NCBI GenBank assembly: GCA_012729975.1
Contig: JAAYBW010000003.1
Span: 1 to 32,267, forward strand
Origin: Clostridiales bacterium
GTDB lineage: Bacteria > Bacillota > Clostridia > Oscillospirales > Oscillospiraceae
DNA length: 32,267 nucleotides
Direction: 5' to 3'
This document shows positions 7,867 through 15,378 of this stretch, piece by piece (the first letter of the stretch is position 1; the number at the start of each line of letters is the position of its first letter). The notes beneath the pieces are model-generated. The model ran no database searches and had not been told where the DNA came from. It saw only the letters and a program-made list of their open reading frames with translations. A program made the position numbers and the translations under genes.

Positions 7867-7907
7867 TCAAACACCGAAACAGCTCGGTATTTTCGGCGGC
7901 GTGGAGT

Positions 7908-7936
7908 ATTGTACTATATGAGTTTTTAATTGTCAA
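7908..7936 (-). promoter_or_regulatory. Sigma-A promoter of the tRNA cluster
   Basis: On the minus strand, TTGACA (7936-7931) and TACAAT (7913-7908) are separated by exactly 17 nt. The predicted start near 7901 leaves about 35 nt of leader before tRNA-Val. The leader contains a CCGAAA/TTTCGG inverted repeat that could form a processing hairpin. Confidence 0.85.
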
Positions 7937-7963
7937 CAGCTTTCAGTCAAAATTATTTCTATT

Positions 7964-8698
7964 TTAGCGTTCGGCAAAAATATATAGTCGCGCAGCGTCC
8001 GGGCCCGATATAGAGTTGTCTTCATCCGAAGTTACAACTTTTCGGAAACCGGAAGATAAAAGTTCTTTGCGCAGCTCATCCGCTCCGTACTCGTACTGGA
8101 TGTGGCGTTCCGAAGATCTTATCCAGGCGCTTCCTTTTTTTGCAAACACATCCATATCATAAACGATTCTTCCGGAATTATCGTCCCTTGCAGCCGACCA
8201 TACGCAGTAGGAGTCCGCGCTCTCACTTCTGAATATCCGCCCATGCATCCATTCGAACTTTTCGCTCGAATGAACGTCAAAAATAAAGACGCCCCCGGGT
8301 TCGATAAAAAGCGCGGCTCTGCCGAATGCTCTTCGCAATTCTTCGCGCGCTAAATAATTCACACCGTCGAGCGTACATACCGCGGCATCCACGGTGCCGT
8401 ACAGATCGAGTCCATCCATAGCCTGACATATGAATAAGGGGTTTCCGGCGGCACGCTTAGCCCTTTTGGATTCAGCCGCAGACAGCATCTCCGCCGATAT
8501 GTCCGCACCTGTAACGTCAAAGCCTCTGTCAGCCAGAATATAGGACAGCGTTCCTGTACCGCAAGCGAGATCAAGTACACTGCGGACAGCTCGGCCGGCA
8601 CGGGAAAAACAATTCTCGCACCAGTCCGCAATAGCGGCATAGTTTACCTCTTCCTGAAGCGCGTCATAATAAGGTGCTAAGAAATAGTATCCGCTCAA
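7964..8698 (-). CDS. Class I SAM-dependent methyltransferase
   Basis: A 244-aa cytoplasmic protein with the Rossmann-type methyltransferase fold. Motif I is VLDLACGTGT at 41-50, the acidic end of strand 2 reads VTGADIS, and post-motif residues include a VDAAVCTLDGVNYL strand. It resembles the family with an N-terminal YDALQEEVNY segment found in many Firmicutes. The substrate is unknown. Its ATG overlaps the stop of the yerC-like gene by 4 bases, so the two genes are co-translated. Confidence 0.88.
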   Translation of the reverse strand: MSGYYFLAPYYDALQEEVNYAAIADWCENCFSRAGRAVRSVLDLACGTGTLSYILADRGFDVTGADISAEMLSAAESKRAKRAAGNPLFICQAMDGLDLYGTVDAAVCTLDGVNYLAREELRRAFGRAALFIEPGGVFIFDVHSSEKFEWMHGRIFRSESADSYCVWSAARDDNSGRIVYDMDVFAKKGSAWIRSSERHIQYEYGADELRKELLSSGFRKVVTSDEDNSISGPDAARLYIFAER

Positions 8699-8997
8699 TC
8701 GGTATCTTTCGCCTCTTTTGCTCTGTCAAATACAACCGAATAACCGCCTGCGCCGTAAAGCAGGCTGCGGTTTACGCGGCTTATTATTGCGCTGGAGGCT
8801 CCGGTGCGCTGCATTATGTCATTATAAATCATGTCGTTGTAAAGAAGCCTTGCAACCTCAAAGCGCTGTTCCATGGCAAGAAGCTCGGTTATGCTGCAAA
8901 GGTCGTCAAAGAACGCTTTGCACTCCTCAACGGTTTCCAGAGTCAGTATCGCCTTATAGAGATCCATGTTGCGGCTTTTATTATTGTTTTTTCTCAT
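8695..8997 (-). CDS. YerC/YecD family TrpR-related regulator
   Basis: A 100-aa DNA-binding protein of the TrpR-like superfamily, the size expected for YerC. A helical core with EECKAFFDDLCSITELLAM leads into a TrpR-type helix-turn-helix (RTGASSAIISRVNRSLLYG at about 65-83). The ATG at 8997 has GGAGGG 7 nt upstream; a later ATG (MDLYK) lacks such a site. It leads a two-gene operon with the methyltransferase. The family's regulon is poorly known, and a role in tryptophan control should not be assumed. Confidence 0.88.
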   Translation of the reverse strand: MRKNNNKSRNMDLYKAILTLETVEECKAFFDDLCSITELLAMEQRFEVARLLYNDMIYNDIMQRTGASSAIISRVNRSLLYGAGGYSVVFDRAKEAKDTD

Positions 8998-9046
8998 GAT
9001 GTACCCTCCAGGCTAATTAATTATCAGCCGACAAAACCCTGCCGAT

Positions 9047-9075
9047 ATTTTAGCACACTATAATAGTAAAGTAAA
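9047..9075 (-). promoter_or_regulatory. Probable sigma-A promoter for the yerC-methyltransferase operon
   Basis: TTTACT (9075-9070) and TAAAAT (9052-9047) on the minus strand are separated by 17 nt. The start would fall near 9040, about 43 nt before the coding region. Confidence 0.5.
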
Positions 9076-9120
9076 GAAGCCCGGTGCTCTTATCGCTGCT
9101 TTGTTAGTATTGTAATGCTA

Positions 9121-9149
9121 TTGCTACTATGATATATTTCTGTTAATAT
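9121..9149 (+). promoter_or_regulatory. Probable sigma-A promoter for the SGNH lipoprotein operon
   Basis: TTGCTA (9121-9126) and TAATAT (9144-9149) are separated by 17 nt. The start would be near 9156, giving a short leader that contains GGAGGT at 9171-9176. Confidence 0.5.
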
Positions 9150-9182
9150 ACTGCTCGGTATTTTATTTGTGGAGGTATCGCT

Positions 9183-10151
9183 TTGAAACGCATATCGTAT
9201 ACGCGATTGTTCTTTCTGCTTATCGCAGTAATGTTATTTATCGTGATCTGCGCGTCATGCTCGATATCTGCCGATGCCCCTTCCTCCCCAGATACTCCAA
9301 CGCCCGCACCCGAAGAAAACTATGATAATGTTCCTCCGCAGACCGCGCCCGCGGAGTATACCAGCCCACCGGAAACTCCGAAAATTACGGAAGGCACCGA
9401 AACGAACCCGGCCGAAACCGCTCCGTCCGTAAACCCCTCCGCTCCGACCGCTTCCACGGCCCCGACCGCCGGCACTTCGGTTACCTCTCCCCCCGGCAGC
9501 GGAAATTCAGACTTTGAAATTTCTTCACCCTCAATGCTGACCGAAACTGCCGATATGGGCCAGGATTATCTTGACAGAATTATTTTCCTAGGCGACTCAA
9601 CGACATATGGGTTAAAATACTATAAAATGCTGTCCGGCGGTAAAGAGACAATGCAGGTATGGACGCCTTCCAGCGGAACTCTTACTTTATCGTACCAGGG
9701 TTTTGCGACTATAGTATATCCGCGCGACGGAACCGAAATAACCATACGCGACGCGGTAATCAGAGAAATGCCCGAATATATGATAATAACGCTTGGTGTC
9801 AACGGAGTATCTTTCATGGACGAAACATACTTTAAAGCCGAATACACCTCGCTTGTTAACGACATAAAAGAATTAAGTCCGAATACGAAAATTATTCTCC
9901 AATCGATTTTTCCCATCGCCGAGAATTATGAACATCAGAGTTCTATCAACAATCAAAATATCTCCGCCGCTAACAGATGGGTCTGTGATATAGCCGAAGA
10001 ATGCGGAGTTCGCTTTTTAAACACCGCCTCCGTGCTTGTCGGCGCAGACGGTTGGCTGCCTGAGGCGTACCAGAACGGCGATGGTATTCATCTTAATTCC
10101 GAAGGTTTCGGAAAAGTTATAAACTATATAAGGACACACGGTTATCCTTAA
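9183..10151 (+). CDS. Secreted SGNH/GDSL hydrolase-like lipoprotein
   Basis: A 322-aa protein starting at TTG with GGAGGT 6 nt upstream. A hydrophobic signal (residues 8-25) ends in a lipobox-like Ala-Ser-Cys (C26). A Pro/Thr/Ser-rich linker spans about 30-115, followed by an SGNH domain. Block I is FLGDSTTYG with nucleophile S139, block III is LGVNG near residue 205 (the usual Asn is kept but the following Asp is Gly), and block V is DGIHLNSEGF with D300 and H303. The family deacylates or transfers acyl groups on polysaccharides, lipids or peptidoglycan outside the cell. It precedes a DUF4358-type lipoprotein, a pairing common in Clostridia. Confidence 0.85.
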   Translation: MKRISYTRLFFLLIAVMLFIVICASCSISADAPSSPDTPTPAPEENYDNVPPQTAPAEYTSPPETPKITEGTETNPAETAPSVNPSAPTASTAPTAGTSVTSPPGSGNSDFEISSPSMLTETADMGQDYLDRIIFLGDSTTYGLKYYKMLSGGKETMQVWTPSSGTLTLSYQGFATIVYPRDGTEITIRDAVIREMPEYMIITLGVNGVSFMDETYFKAEYTSLVNDIKELSPNTKIILQSIFPIAENYEHQSSINNQNISAANRWVCDIAEECGVRFLNTASVLVGADGWLPEAYQNGDGIHLNSEGFGKVINYIRTHGYP

Positions 10152-10168
10152 GCAGAGGAGATATTAAT

Positions 10169-10660
10169 TTGAGATATCGCATACTGTCGCTTATCCTTGC
10201 ACTTTGCGCGCTGTCAGCCTTATTCGGCTGCTCGAAAACAACCGAATACCGTGACGATCTGCCGGCAACCGATCTGGCTGACTTAGTTGCCGACACTCTG
10301 GGCTCAGACAGCTTCGCGGCAATGAAAGAATCTTACCTGACAGGGGCTATGAAGCTGGACCTTATTCTTTTCAGCGAGTACGATGTCAGGATTAACGCCT
10401 ATGGCGCTGATATTGACGAGTTCGGCATATTTAAGACTGCTGACGGAGTTTCGGTAAAAGATGCGGTTGCAGAGCTTGACAAGTATCTGAGCTTCAGGCT
10501 TGAAACCTGGATGGATGAGTATATGCCGGAAGAAAAGCCTAAGCTTGAAAAGGCCGAAACCCATTCGGCAGGCAATTACATCATGTATGTCATCCTTTCG
10601 GAAGAGAACAAAGCCGCCGCTCTTAAAACATTTAACGATTATCTTAAAACCGAAGGATAA
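10169..10660 (+). CDS. DUF4358-type lipoprotein
   Basis: A 163-aa exported protein. The signal peptide ends in a lipobox with C21 (ALFGCSK). The mature domain (about 34-160) has the pattern of DUF4358: LADLVADTL, then a Tyr/Asp segment DEFGIFK, KDAVAELDKYL and a C-terminal SAGNYIMYVILSEENKAAA. It starts at TTG with AGAGGAG upstream, 17 bp after the SGNH gene, so it is co-transcribed. DUF4358 proteins often accompany SGNH and MBOAT acyltransferase genes, but no MBOAT gene is present here. The molecular function is unknown. Confidence 0.75.
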   Translation: MRYRILSLILALCALSALFGCSKTTEYRDDLPATDLADLVADTLGSDSFAAMKESYLTGAMKLDLILFSEYDVRINAYGADIDEFGIFKTADGVSVKDAVAELDKYLSFRLETWMDEYMPEEKPKLEKAETHSAGNYIMYVILSEENKAAALKTFNDYLKTEG

Positions 10661-10686
10661 AAATTAACCAAAACAGGTATAAAACG

Positions 10687-10746
10687 GACCTTCCGGTGAA
10701 AAATAGAAGTGACGAAAGTCATAATCTATTCCGGGAGGTCTTTTTT
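10687..10746 (+). terminator. Terminator-like hairpin that sequesters the next ribosome binding site
   Basis: GACCTTCCGG (10687-10696) pairs with CCGGGAGGTC (10731-10740) over 10 bp including one G-T pair, and six Ts follow. The 3' arm contains the GGGAGG ribosome binding site of the next gene, whose GTG start is at 10747, immediately after the T run. The loop holds a small GAC/GTC hairpin around 10711-10720. It may end the lipoprotein operon and also act as an attenuator. Confidence 0.6.
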
Positions 10747-11745
10747 GTGAAAAAGCCAGTTTATCTTCGCGCTGTATCCATAGCCCTCGCTCTGCTGCTT
10801 TTTTCAGCTTGCCTTCCAATGCGGAGTTCCGCCGTTGTTATAGAATCGGTTACCACAGGGACAGGCACCAATTCCGCACCGGTGGCAGAGGATATTGAGA
10901 TCAGAACCTACAAAAACGTTTGCGTGAAAGCATATTTCAACTCAACTGACCCCGATGGCGACCAGGTAAGCTACCGGCTTGAATCCGAACCCGCAAAAGG
11001 TACGGTGGATATCAAGGACAACACTTTCCTGTATATGCCTAAAGAAGGGAAAAAGGGAAAAGATTCATTTACCTACGCCGCAGTCGACTCACAGGGAAAC
11101 GTATCCGGTAAAGCTACCGTCAGTATTGTCATCGACAAAATGAAGTGCAAGGTGACATATGCCGATATAAGTTCAAACGAACCGGCTTATGCAGCCTATC
11201 GCCTTGCGGAAGAAAGTATCTATACAGGCGGCAGAATAAGCGAAAGCTATTACTTCAAGCCCGATGAAATTGTCAGCCGCGGGGAGTTTCTGGCGCTCTG
11301 CATGAGCGCGGCATCGGTCGAACCGCTCAAAGATATTTTAAGAACCGGATTCGCTGACGATGCTTCAATGCCCTTCTGGGTTAAGCCCTATGTCTCCGCG
11401 GCTTTGTTGGATGGCGTAATTTCCGGATACGCAGACGCGAACGGTGCAATCGTCTTTTCTGCCGACAGCGCGATATCCGGCTCCGAGGCAGCCGTTATGC
11501 TCAACAATATGCTGGGCATCACCGATGTAGCTTCCGTCTCCTCCTTCCGCTACAGTGACTCCGTACCCGCCTGGGCACTGCAGGCGCTCGTAAATCTCGA
11601 TATGTGCAATATTATATCAGATGTCCAGGACACAGTCGGAAGCGGGTATTTAACCAGAATCGAAGCGGCGGAAATGATCAGCCGCGCCCTGGATTTTATT
11701 GAGACACGCAAAAAGGACGGCTCTCTTCTCGGTTGGGTAAAATAA
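10747..11745 (+). CDS. Exported Ig-like and S-layer homology (SLH) domain protein
   Basis: A 332-aa protein starting at GTG with GGGAGGT upstream; the ORF runs further 5' but would cross the hairpin. A signal peptide (1-29) is followed by a cadherin/Big-type Ig domain (about 44-130) with the pattern SAPVAEDI, DPDGDQVSY, GTVDIKDN, YMPKEGKKGKDSFTY. Three SLH-like repeats follow (about 138-192, 205-260 and 275-330); the middle and last keep SGYAD and TRIEAAEMISRAL features. It probably binds cell-wall polymer at the surface. The SLH repeats are divergent, so wall anchoring is an inference. Confidence 0.8.
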   Translation: MKKPVYLRAVSIALALLLFSACLPMRSSAVVIESVTTGTGTNSAPVAEDIEIRTYKNVCVKAYFNSTDPDGDQVSYRLESEPAKGTVDIKDNTFLYMPKEGKKGKDSFTYAAVDSQGNVSGKATVSIVIDKMKCKVTYADISSNEPAYAAYRLAEESIYTGGRISESYYFKPDEIVSRGEFLALCMSAASVEPLKDILRTGFADDASMPFWVKPYVSAALLDGVISGYADANGAIVFSADSAISGSEAAVMLNNMLGITDVASVSSFRYSDSVPAWALQALVNLDMCNIISDVQDTVGSGYLTRIEAAEMISRALDFIETRKKDGSLLGWVK

Positions 11746-11760
11746 GAATCTTGCGGGCCA

Positions 11761-11797
11761 AAGCCGCCGGGAATGATCGGTATTCCGGCGGCTTTTT
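11761..11797. terminator. Terminator between converging SLH and rqcH genes
   Basis: AAGCCGCCGG (11761-11770) pairs with CCGGCGGCTT, followed by a T run; AAT/ATT extends the stem inward. The plus-strand T run is the clearer one. The minus-strand rqcH transcript also converges here. Confidence 0.8.
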
Positions 11798-11832
11798 CGA
11801 GATTTAACTACGGGTATATTTTAAGAACAGCC

Positions 11833-13584
11833 TCATTTCCTGTGTTTTATAAGTCTTTCGGCGAGCAGCGGGTCGGGTCTTACGCGAATTGTTTTAAACC
11901 CGCTGTATATAACCATTCCCGGACGTGCCCCGGACGGCTTTTTGACGTTGCCGGCTCTTGTATAATCCACATCTACCGCTGCATCTCCTCTGCCTTGGGA
12001 AAACCACGCGGCCAGTCCGGCAGCTTCAGCGAGCGTTGTATCATCCACATTATCCCAATCATGCGAAACAATTACGTGAGCTCCGTGAATTCTTTGTGTG
12101 TGAAGCCACAGATCGTTGCGAAACGCTGTTCCGAAAGTAATGGCGTCGTTCTGTAAATTATTCCTTCCGACCAGTATTTCTATTCCCGCAGAAGACACGA
12201 AATGCATAGGAGCGCTCTGTGATCCTTTTTTTCTCATATTTGTCCGGGGTTTAATAAAGCCTTGCTCGATAAGCTCGGTGCGTATGTCCGATATTTCCTT
12301 TTCGCCATCGGCAAGCTCCAGCTCGCTTACTATACTTTCAAGATACTCAAGCTCCGCTTTGGTTGCGATGATCTGCTCTCTTAGAAAATACTCGGCTTTT
12401 TTTGCCTTTGAATATGCTTTATAATACTTCGCGGCATTTTGCTGCGGCGTCAGCTTCGGATCCAGAGGAATACGTTTTTCCGCTCCGTCGGGTGAAAAGA
12501 AATTTTCGGCTGTGAGCACCGACATGCCCTTTTCCATCCTGTATATGTTAGCCTTTATTATGTCGCCATGCTCCCGGAGTTCGTCTCTGCCCAGAGTGCC
12601 CCCGAGCTCTTCTCGCTGTGCCGAGAGCTTTCTTTCGGCTCTGTCCCGGAGCGTTTTCGCTGTTTTCATCAGCGATTGCTTTCTTTGCCTGTTTCGCTCT
12701 TCCTTTTCCTTAAGTGTAAAAAACGCGTCCAGCAGTTCGGAGTATGACCGGTACCGTTTTAGCTCAAAGCGGTGTCCGTACTGCCTGATATCTATACAAG
12801 AGATATCTTTAGCTATGCCCTCTTCCGACAGAAGGTAAGGAGCAGTACGTTTTTCCCGGAATATCGCTATAAATTCCGAAAACGCATCGGGGAAATTTAC
12901 TGCCGGAGCTTCATGAATGCGTATGCTGCTGTCTCCGAAAATTCTGAACGATGCTTCACGGCACATCAAAGGTGACAGGCTGCCGAATGTTTTAAGAACC
13001 CACTTGTCTGTTTCGGAATTATAATCGGCCGATTTCCAAAGAGCCTCTGTCTCTTCCTTCGTCAACACGAAAGGGTCGGCTTTTAGCTGCTTTTCCGGAA
13101 ACCTGTAAAACATTCCCGGCATCATGCTTCTGCCGGCATCTCCTCCGTCGGATTTGCGCAGACAGTCTATGATTCGTCCGTCTTGACCGACAAGGACGAT
13201 ATTTGTGGTTTTTCCCGTCAACTCCACTACTAATTGTCTTGATACCGTATCGCCCAAGTCGTCGGTTGAAAGACACTCTATTCTTGCAATACGGTCTGCG
13301 CCCGGCTGGGTTATCGCTTGTATTCTGGCGCCGGCGAGGTGTTTTCTCAGCAGCATGCAAAACGCAGGCGGTTCCTGCGGGTTTTCTCTGGCATGCTCTG
13401 TAATATGCAGGCGCGCGCTCCCGCTGCCGGCCGATACGAGCAGCTTACGGGTATACCCGCGTCCGCGGACGGTTAAGATAAGCACATCGTGTTCCGGCTG
13501 CTGAATCTTATCGATTTTTGCATCCTCGAGCTCTCCGTCAAGTTCTTCAATTACCGCGGAAAGCGTCAGAGTATCGAGCGGCAT
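11833..13584 (-). CDS. rqcH: Ribosome quality control protein RqcH (NFACT/Rqc2/FbpA family)
   Basis: A 583-aa protein of the usual NFACT length. It has an N-terminal NFACT-N domain (1-205), HhH-like and coiled-coil segments rich in Lys/Glu/Arg (about 290-430) and a C-terminal NFACT-R domain (about 455-570, with LWLHTQRIHGAHVIV). The Asp-Arg pair needed for alanine tailing in Bacillus RqcH is present at D97-R98. RqcH binds obstructed 50S subunits with peptidyl-tRNA and adds C-terminal alanine tails. Older annotations call it fibronectin-binding protein. It begins 3 bp after mrnC, at the end of the comEA-to-rqcH operon. Confidence 0.93.
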   Translation of the reverse strand: MPLDTLTLSAVIEELDGELEDAKIDKIQQPEHDVLILTVRGRGYTRKLLVSAGSGSARLHITEHARENPQEPPAFCMLLRKHLAGARIQAITQPGADRIARIECLSTDDLGDTVSRQLVVELTGKTTNIVLVGQDGRIIDCLRKSDGGDAGRSMMPGMFYRFPEKQLKADPFVLTKEETEALWKSADYNSETDKWVLKTFGSLSPLMCREASFRIFGDSSIRIHEAPAVNFPDAFSEFIAIFREKRTAPYLLSEEGIAKDISCIDIRQYGHRFELKRYRSYSELLDAFFTLKEKEERNRQRKQSLMKTAKTLRDRAERKLSAQREELGGTLGRDELREHGDIIKANIYRMEKGMSVLTAENFFSPDGAEKRIPLDPKLTPQQNAAKYYKAYSKAKKAEYFLREQIIATKAELEYLESIVSELELADGEKEISDIRTELIEQGFIKPRTNMRKKGSQSAPMHFVSSAGIEILVGRNNLQNDAITFGTAFRNDLWLHTQRIHGAHVIVSHDWDNVDDTTLAEAAGLAAWFSQGRGDAAVDVDYTRAGNVKKPSGARPGMVIYSGFKTIRVRPDPLLAERLIKHRK

Positions 13585-13587
13585 ATC

Positions 13588-14058
13588 CTACTCCTCCATG
13601 ATAATCGAAAACAGCTCATTGATCCTCGCGTATTCGCATTGCAGCCAAAGCCATCCGAAAAGCGCCTCAAGCCCGGTCGCCGCATGATACTCGGATAGTC
13701 CGGCGGACTTCGGGACACTGGATACTCTTGCATTGCGCGCTCTTCTGAAAACATCTTTTTCTTTATCGTTTAAATGCGGTAAAAGCACGGCTGCGGCTTT
13801 CGCCTGGGCAGGAGCGTTAACACGCGCCACAGAATCTCTGTGGAGAGCAACTGCGGTGAAATCGCCTTTTATGCACATATGAGTCCTGACCATCAGCTCA
13901 TAAACCGCATCTCCTACATGTGCCAAAGCAAGATTGCTTATTTGGCTCAGCTCACGCTCATTCATGGGATGCGCCCCGTTAACGATGGCGGCCGATGCAT
14001 TCGAATTTGCGCTGCCACGGTTATTAATAACTTTCATGTCTCCGGTATTATTATGCAT
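13588..14058 (-). CDS. mrnC: Mini-ribonuclease III
   Basis: A 156-aa RNase III-type catalytic domain without a dsRNA-binding domain, as in MrnC, which matures 23S rRNA ends. Key motifs are LALAHVGDAVYELMVR with catalytic-type D50, and GLEALFGWLWL near the C terminus (E and the G-x-L pattern). The ATG at 14058 has a GGAGG site, giving an N-terminal extension of about 30 residues compared with Bacillus MrnC. An internal ATG (M32, MNEREL) would give the usual length but has a poor ribosome binding site. It lies between the GerMN gene and rqcH, so two ribosome/RNA genes share the operon. Confidence 0.9.
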   Translation of the reverse strand: MHNNTGDMKVINNRGSANSNASAAIVNGAHPMNERELSQISNLALAHVGDAVYELMVRTHMCIKGDFTAVALHRDSVARVNAPAQAKAAAVLLPHLNDKEKDVFRRARNARVSSVPKSAGLSEYHAATGLEALFGWLWLQCEYARINELFSIIMEE

Positions 14059-14070
14059 TCTGCCTCCGTC

Positions 14071-15378
14071 TTATTTGATCACATGAGATAGGTTTAAAGC
14101 CAATCCTCCGATACCGGTCAGGTTACTCTCGCTGCAGATAACGACTACCCTGTCTGCTTCTCCAGTAGCCACGATGGTATTTACCAGCGCCTGTAATGCT
14201 AAATTCAATCGGGGTTCCGCTCCCGGGAAAATGAACTCCTCGCTGACTTCCACGGTACAGACGCGGTTTTCCGTATATACGGACTGAATCTTTGTATACT
14301 TCGGTACCGGGCTCACATATCCGCATACCTCAAGGCCCGAAACGAGAGCATAAGCGGCGCATTCTTCCATTGAGCTGTATTGCGAAGCGTCCGCAATATA
14401 CGGTATCGCAATCAGTTCGTTTGTGTCTGTAGCCAGATAGACGGGAATAATAACATCCGAACTGAGAAAACGCAGCTCCCGGGAAAGATATATCTCGGGT
14501 CTTATCGAACCGCTGATGTCAATATAGACATACTTCTCCATTTTCTCTCCGTCTATGAGAAGTTTAACGCTCTGAATACCCGATATTGAGCAGAGAGAAT
14601 TAACGATCGAGTAAACGGCCATTCTCTCCAAAGCCGCGATGTCCGGCCTGTTGGAATAAAATTCTCTGGACAGATTGACCGTGCACAGATCCCCGGAAAC
14701 CTCGATTGAAAGAATCTGCGTGCCCTGCGGCAAAGCAGAATGAAGCTGAGAGTCCTGAGGACCCTTTAAAAGCTCATCTATTACATATTCCGCAAGCAGC
14801 TTGTCGTAACCGGTTGTGAGCATGCGGTGCTCCGAATACAGGAAGTCGTCACCCGGACCGGGGTAATAAAGTGTTATTCTTTGCTCAAAGGCGTTTGTCT
14901 CCGAGTCCTGCAGAATAATCATATCGGGAGTCAGCCCATGCTCCAGCGTAATACCGTCCACATTGAGATTCAGCTGGCTGACTTCATCCAGCGCGCAAAG
15001 CGTAAGCACCATGCAGGCTAATATAATATTCTTATCTACTTCGGAAAGGTTCAGATAGCCCTGTGTCAGATCTACGGTTAAAACGCCGTTCTCCAAAGTA
15101 TATGCGCTTATTCTGACACTTGGCGGAAAGGCGGAATAATAGCCGTCTTTGTCGGGTTTCGCCGTAATCGCGGTAAGTGCCGCATGGAGCTCATCCGTTT
15201 CTTTTGAGACAGGCAAATCCAGTTTTGCAATCAGCTCTCCGGATTTCTGGATCTCCTCGCCGCACAAATAGAAGACAGAGATAGTTTCAATGCTCTCCCG
15301 CTCCGCCCTTTTATCGGCGCACCCGCATATTGCGACAAGAGAGGCGATAACCAACACGGCGGAAAGTAATCTTCTCAT
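14071..15378 (-). CDS. Lipoprotein with three GerMN-like domains
   Basis: A 435-aa exported lipoprotein with lipobox AICGC (C20). Domain 1 (about 33-142) and domain 2 (about 167-280) match the GerMN pattern: an ITLYY-type strand, a long helix with ELLKGP, PQGTQILSIEVSGDLCTVNLS, then an alternating helix and a final VKLLIDG strand. A third, weaker copy (about 305-420) has ECAAYALVSGLE, VYTENRVCTVEVSEEF and a final VVVICSE strand. GerMN occurs in GerM, needed for germination and sporulation, and in LpqB, a partner of the MtrB kinase. The gene overlaps the end of the kinase gene by 4 bases, so it may sense or modulate kinase activity. Confidence 0.85.
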   Translation of the reverse strand: MRRLLSAVLVIASLVAICGCADKRAERESIETISVFYLCGEEIQKSGELIAKLDLPVSKETDELHAALTAITAKPDKDGYYSAFPPSVRISAYTLENGVLTVDLTQGYLNLSEVDKNIILACMVLTLCALDEVSQLNLNVDGITLEHGLTPDMIILQDSETNAFEQRITLYYPGPGDDFLYSEHRMLTTGYDKLLAEYVIDELLKGPQDSQLHSALPQGTQILSIEVSGDLCTVNLSREFYSNRPDIAALERMAVYSIVNSLCSISGIQSVKLLIDGEKMEKYVYIDISGSIRPEIYLSRELRFLSSDVIIPVYLATDTNELIAIPYIADASQYSSMEECAAYALVSGLEVCGYVSPVPKYTKIQSVYTENRVCTVEVSEEFIFPGAEPRLNLALQALVNTIVATGEADRVVVICSESNLTGIGGLALNLSHVIK

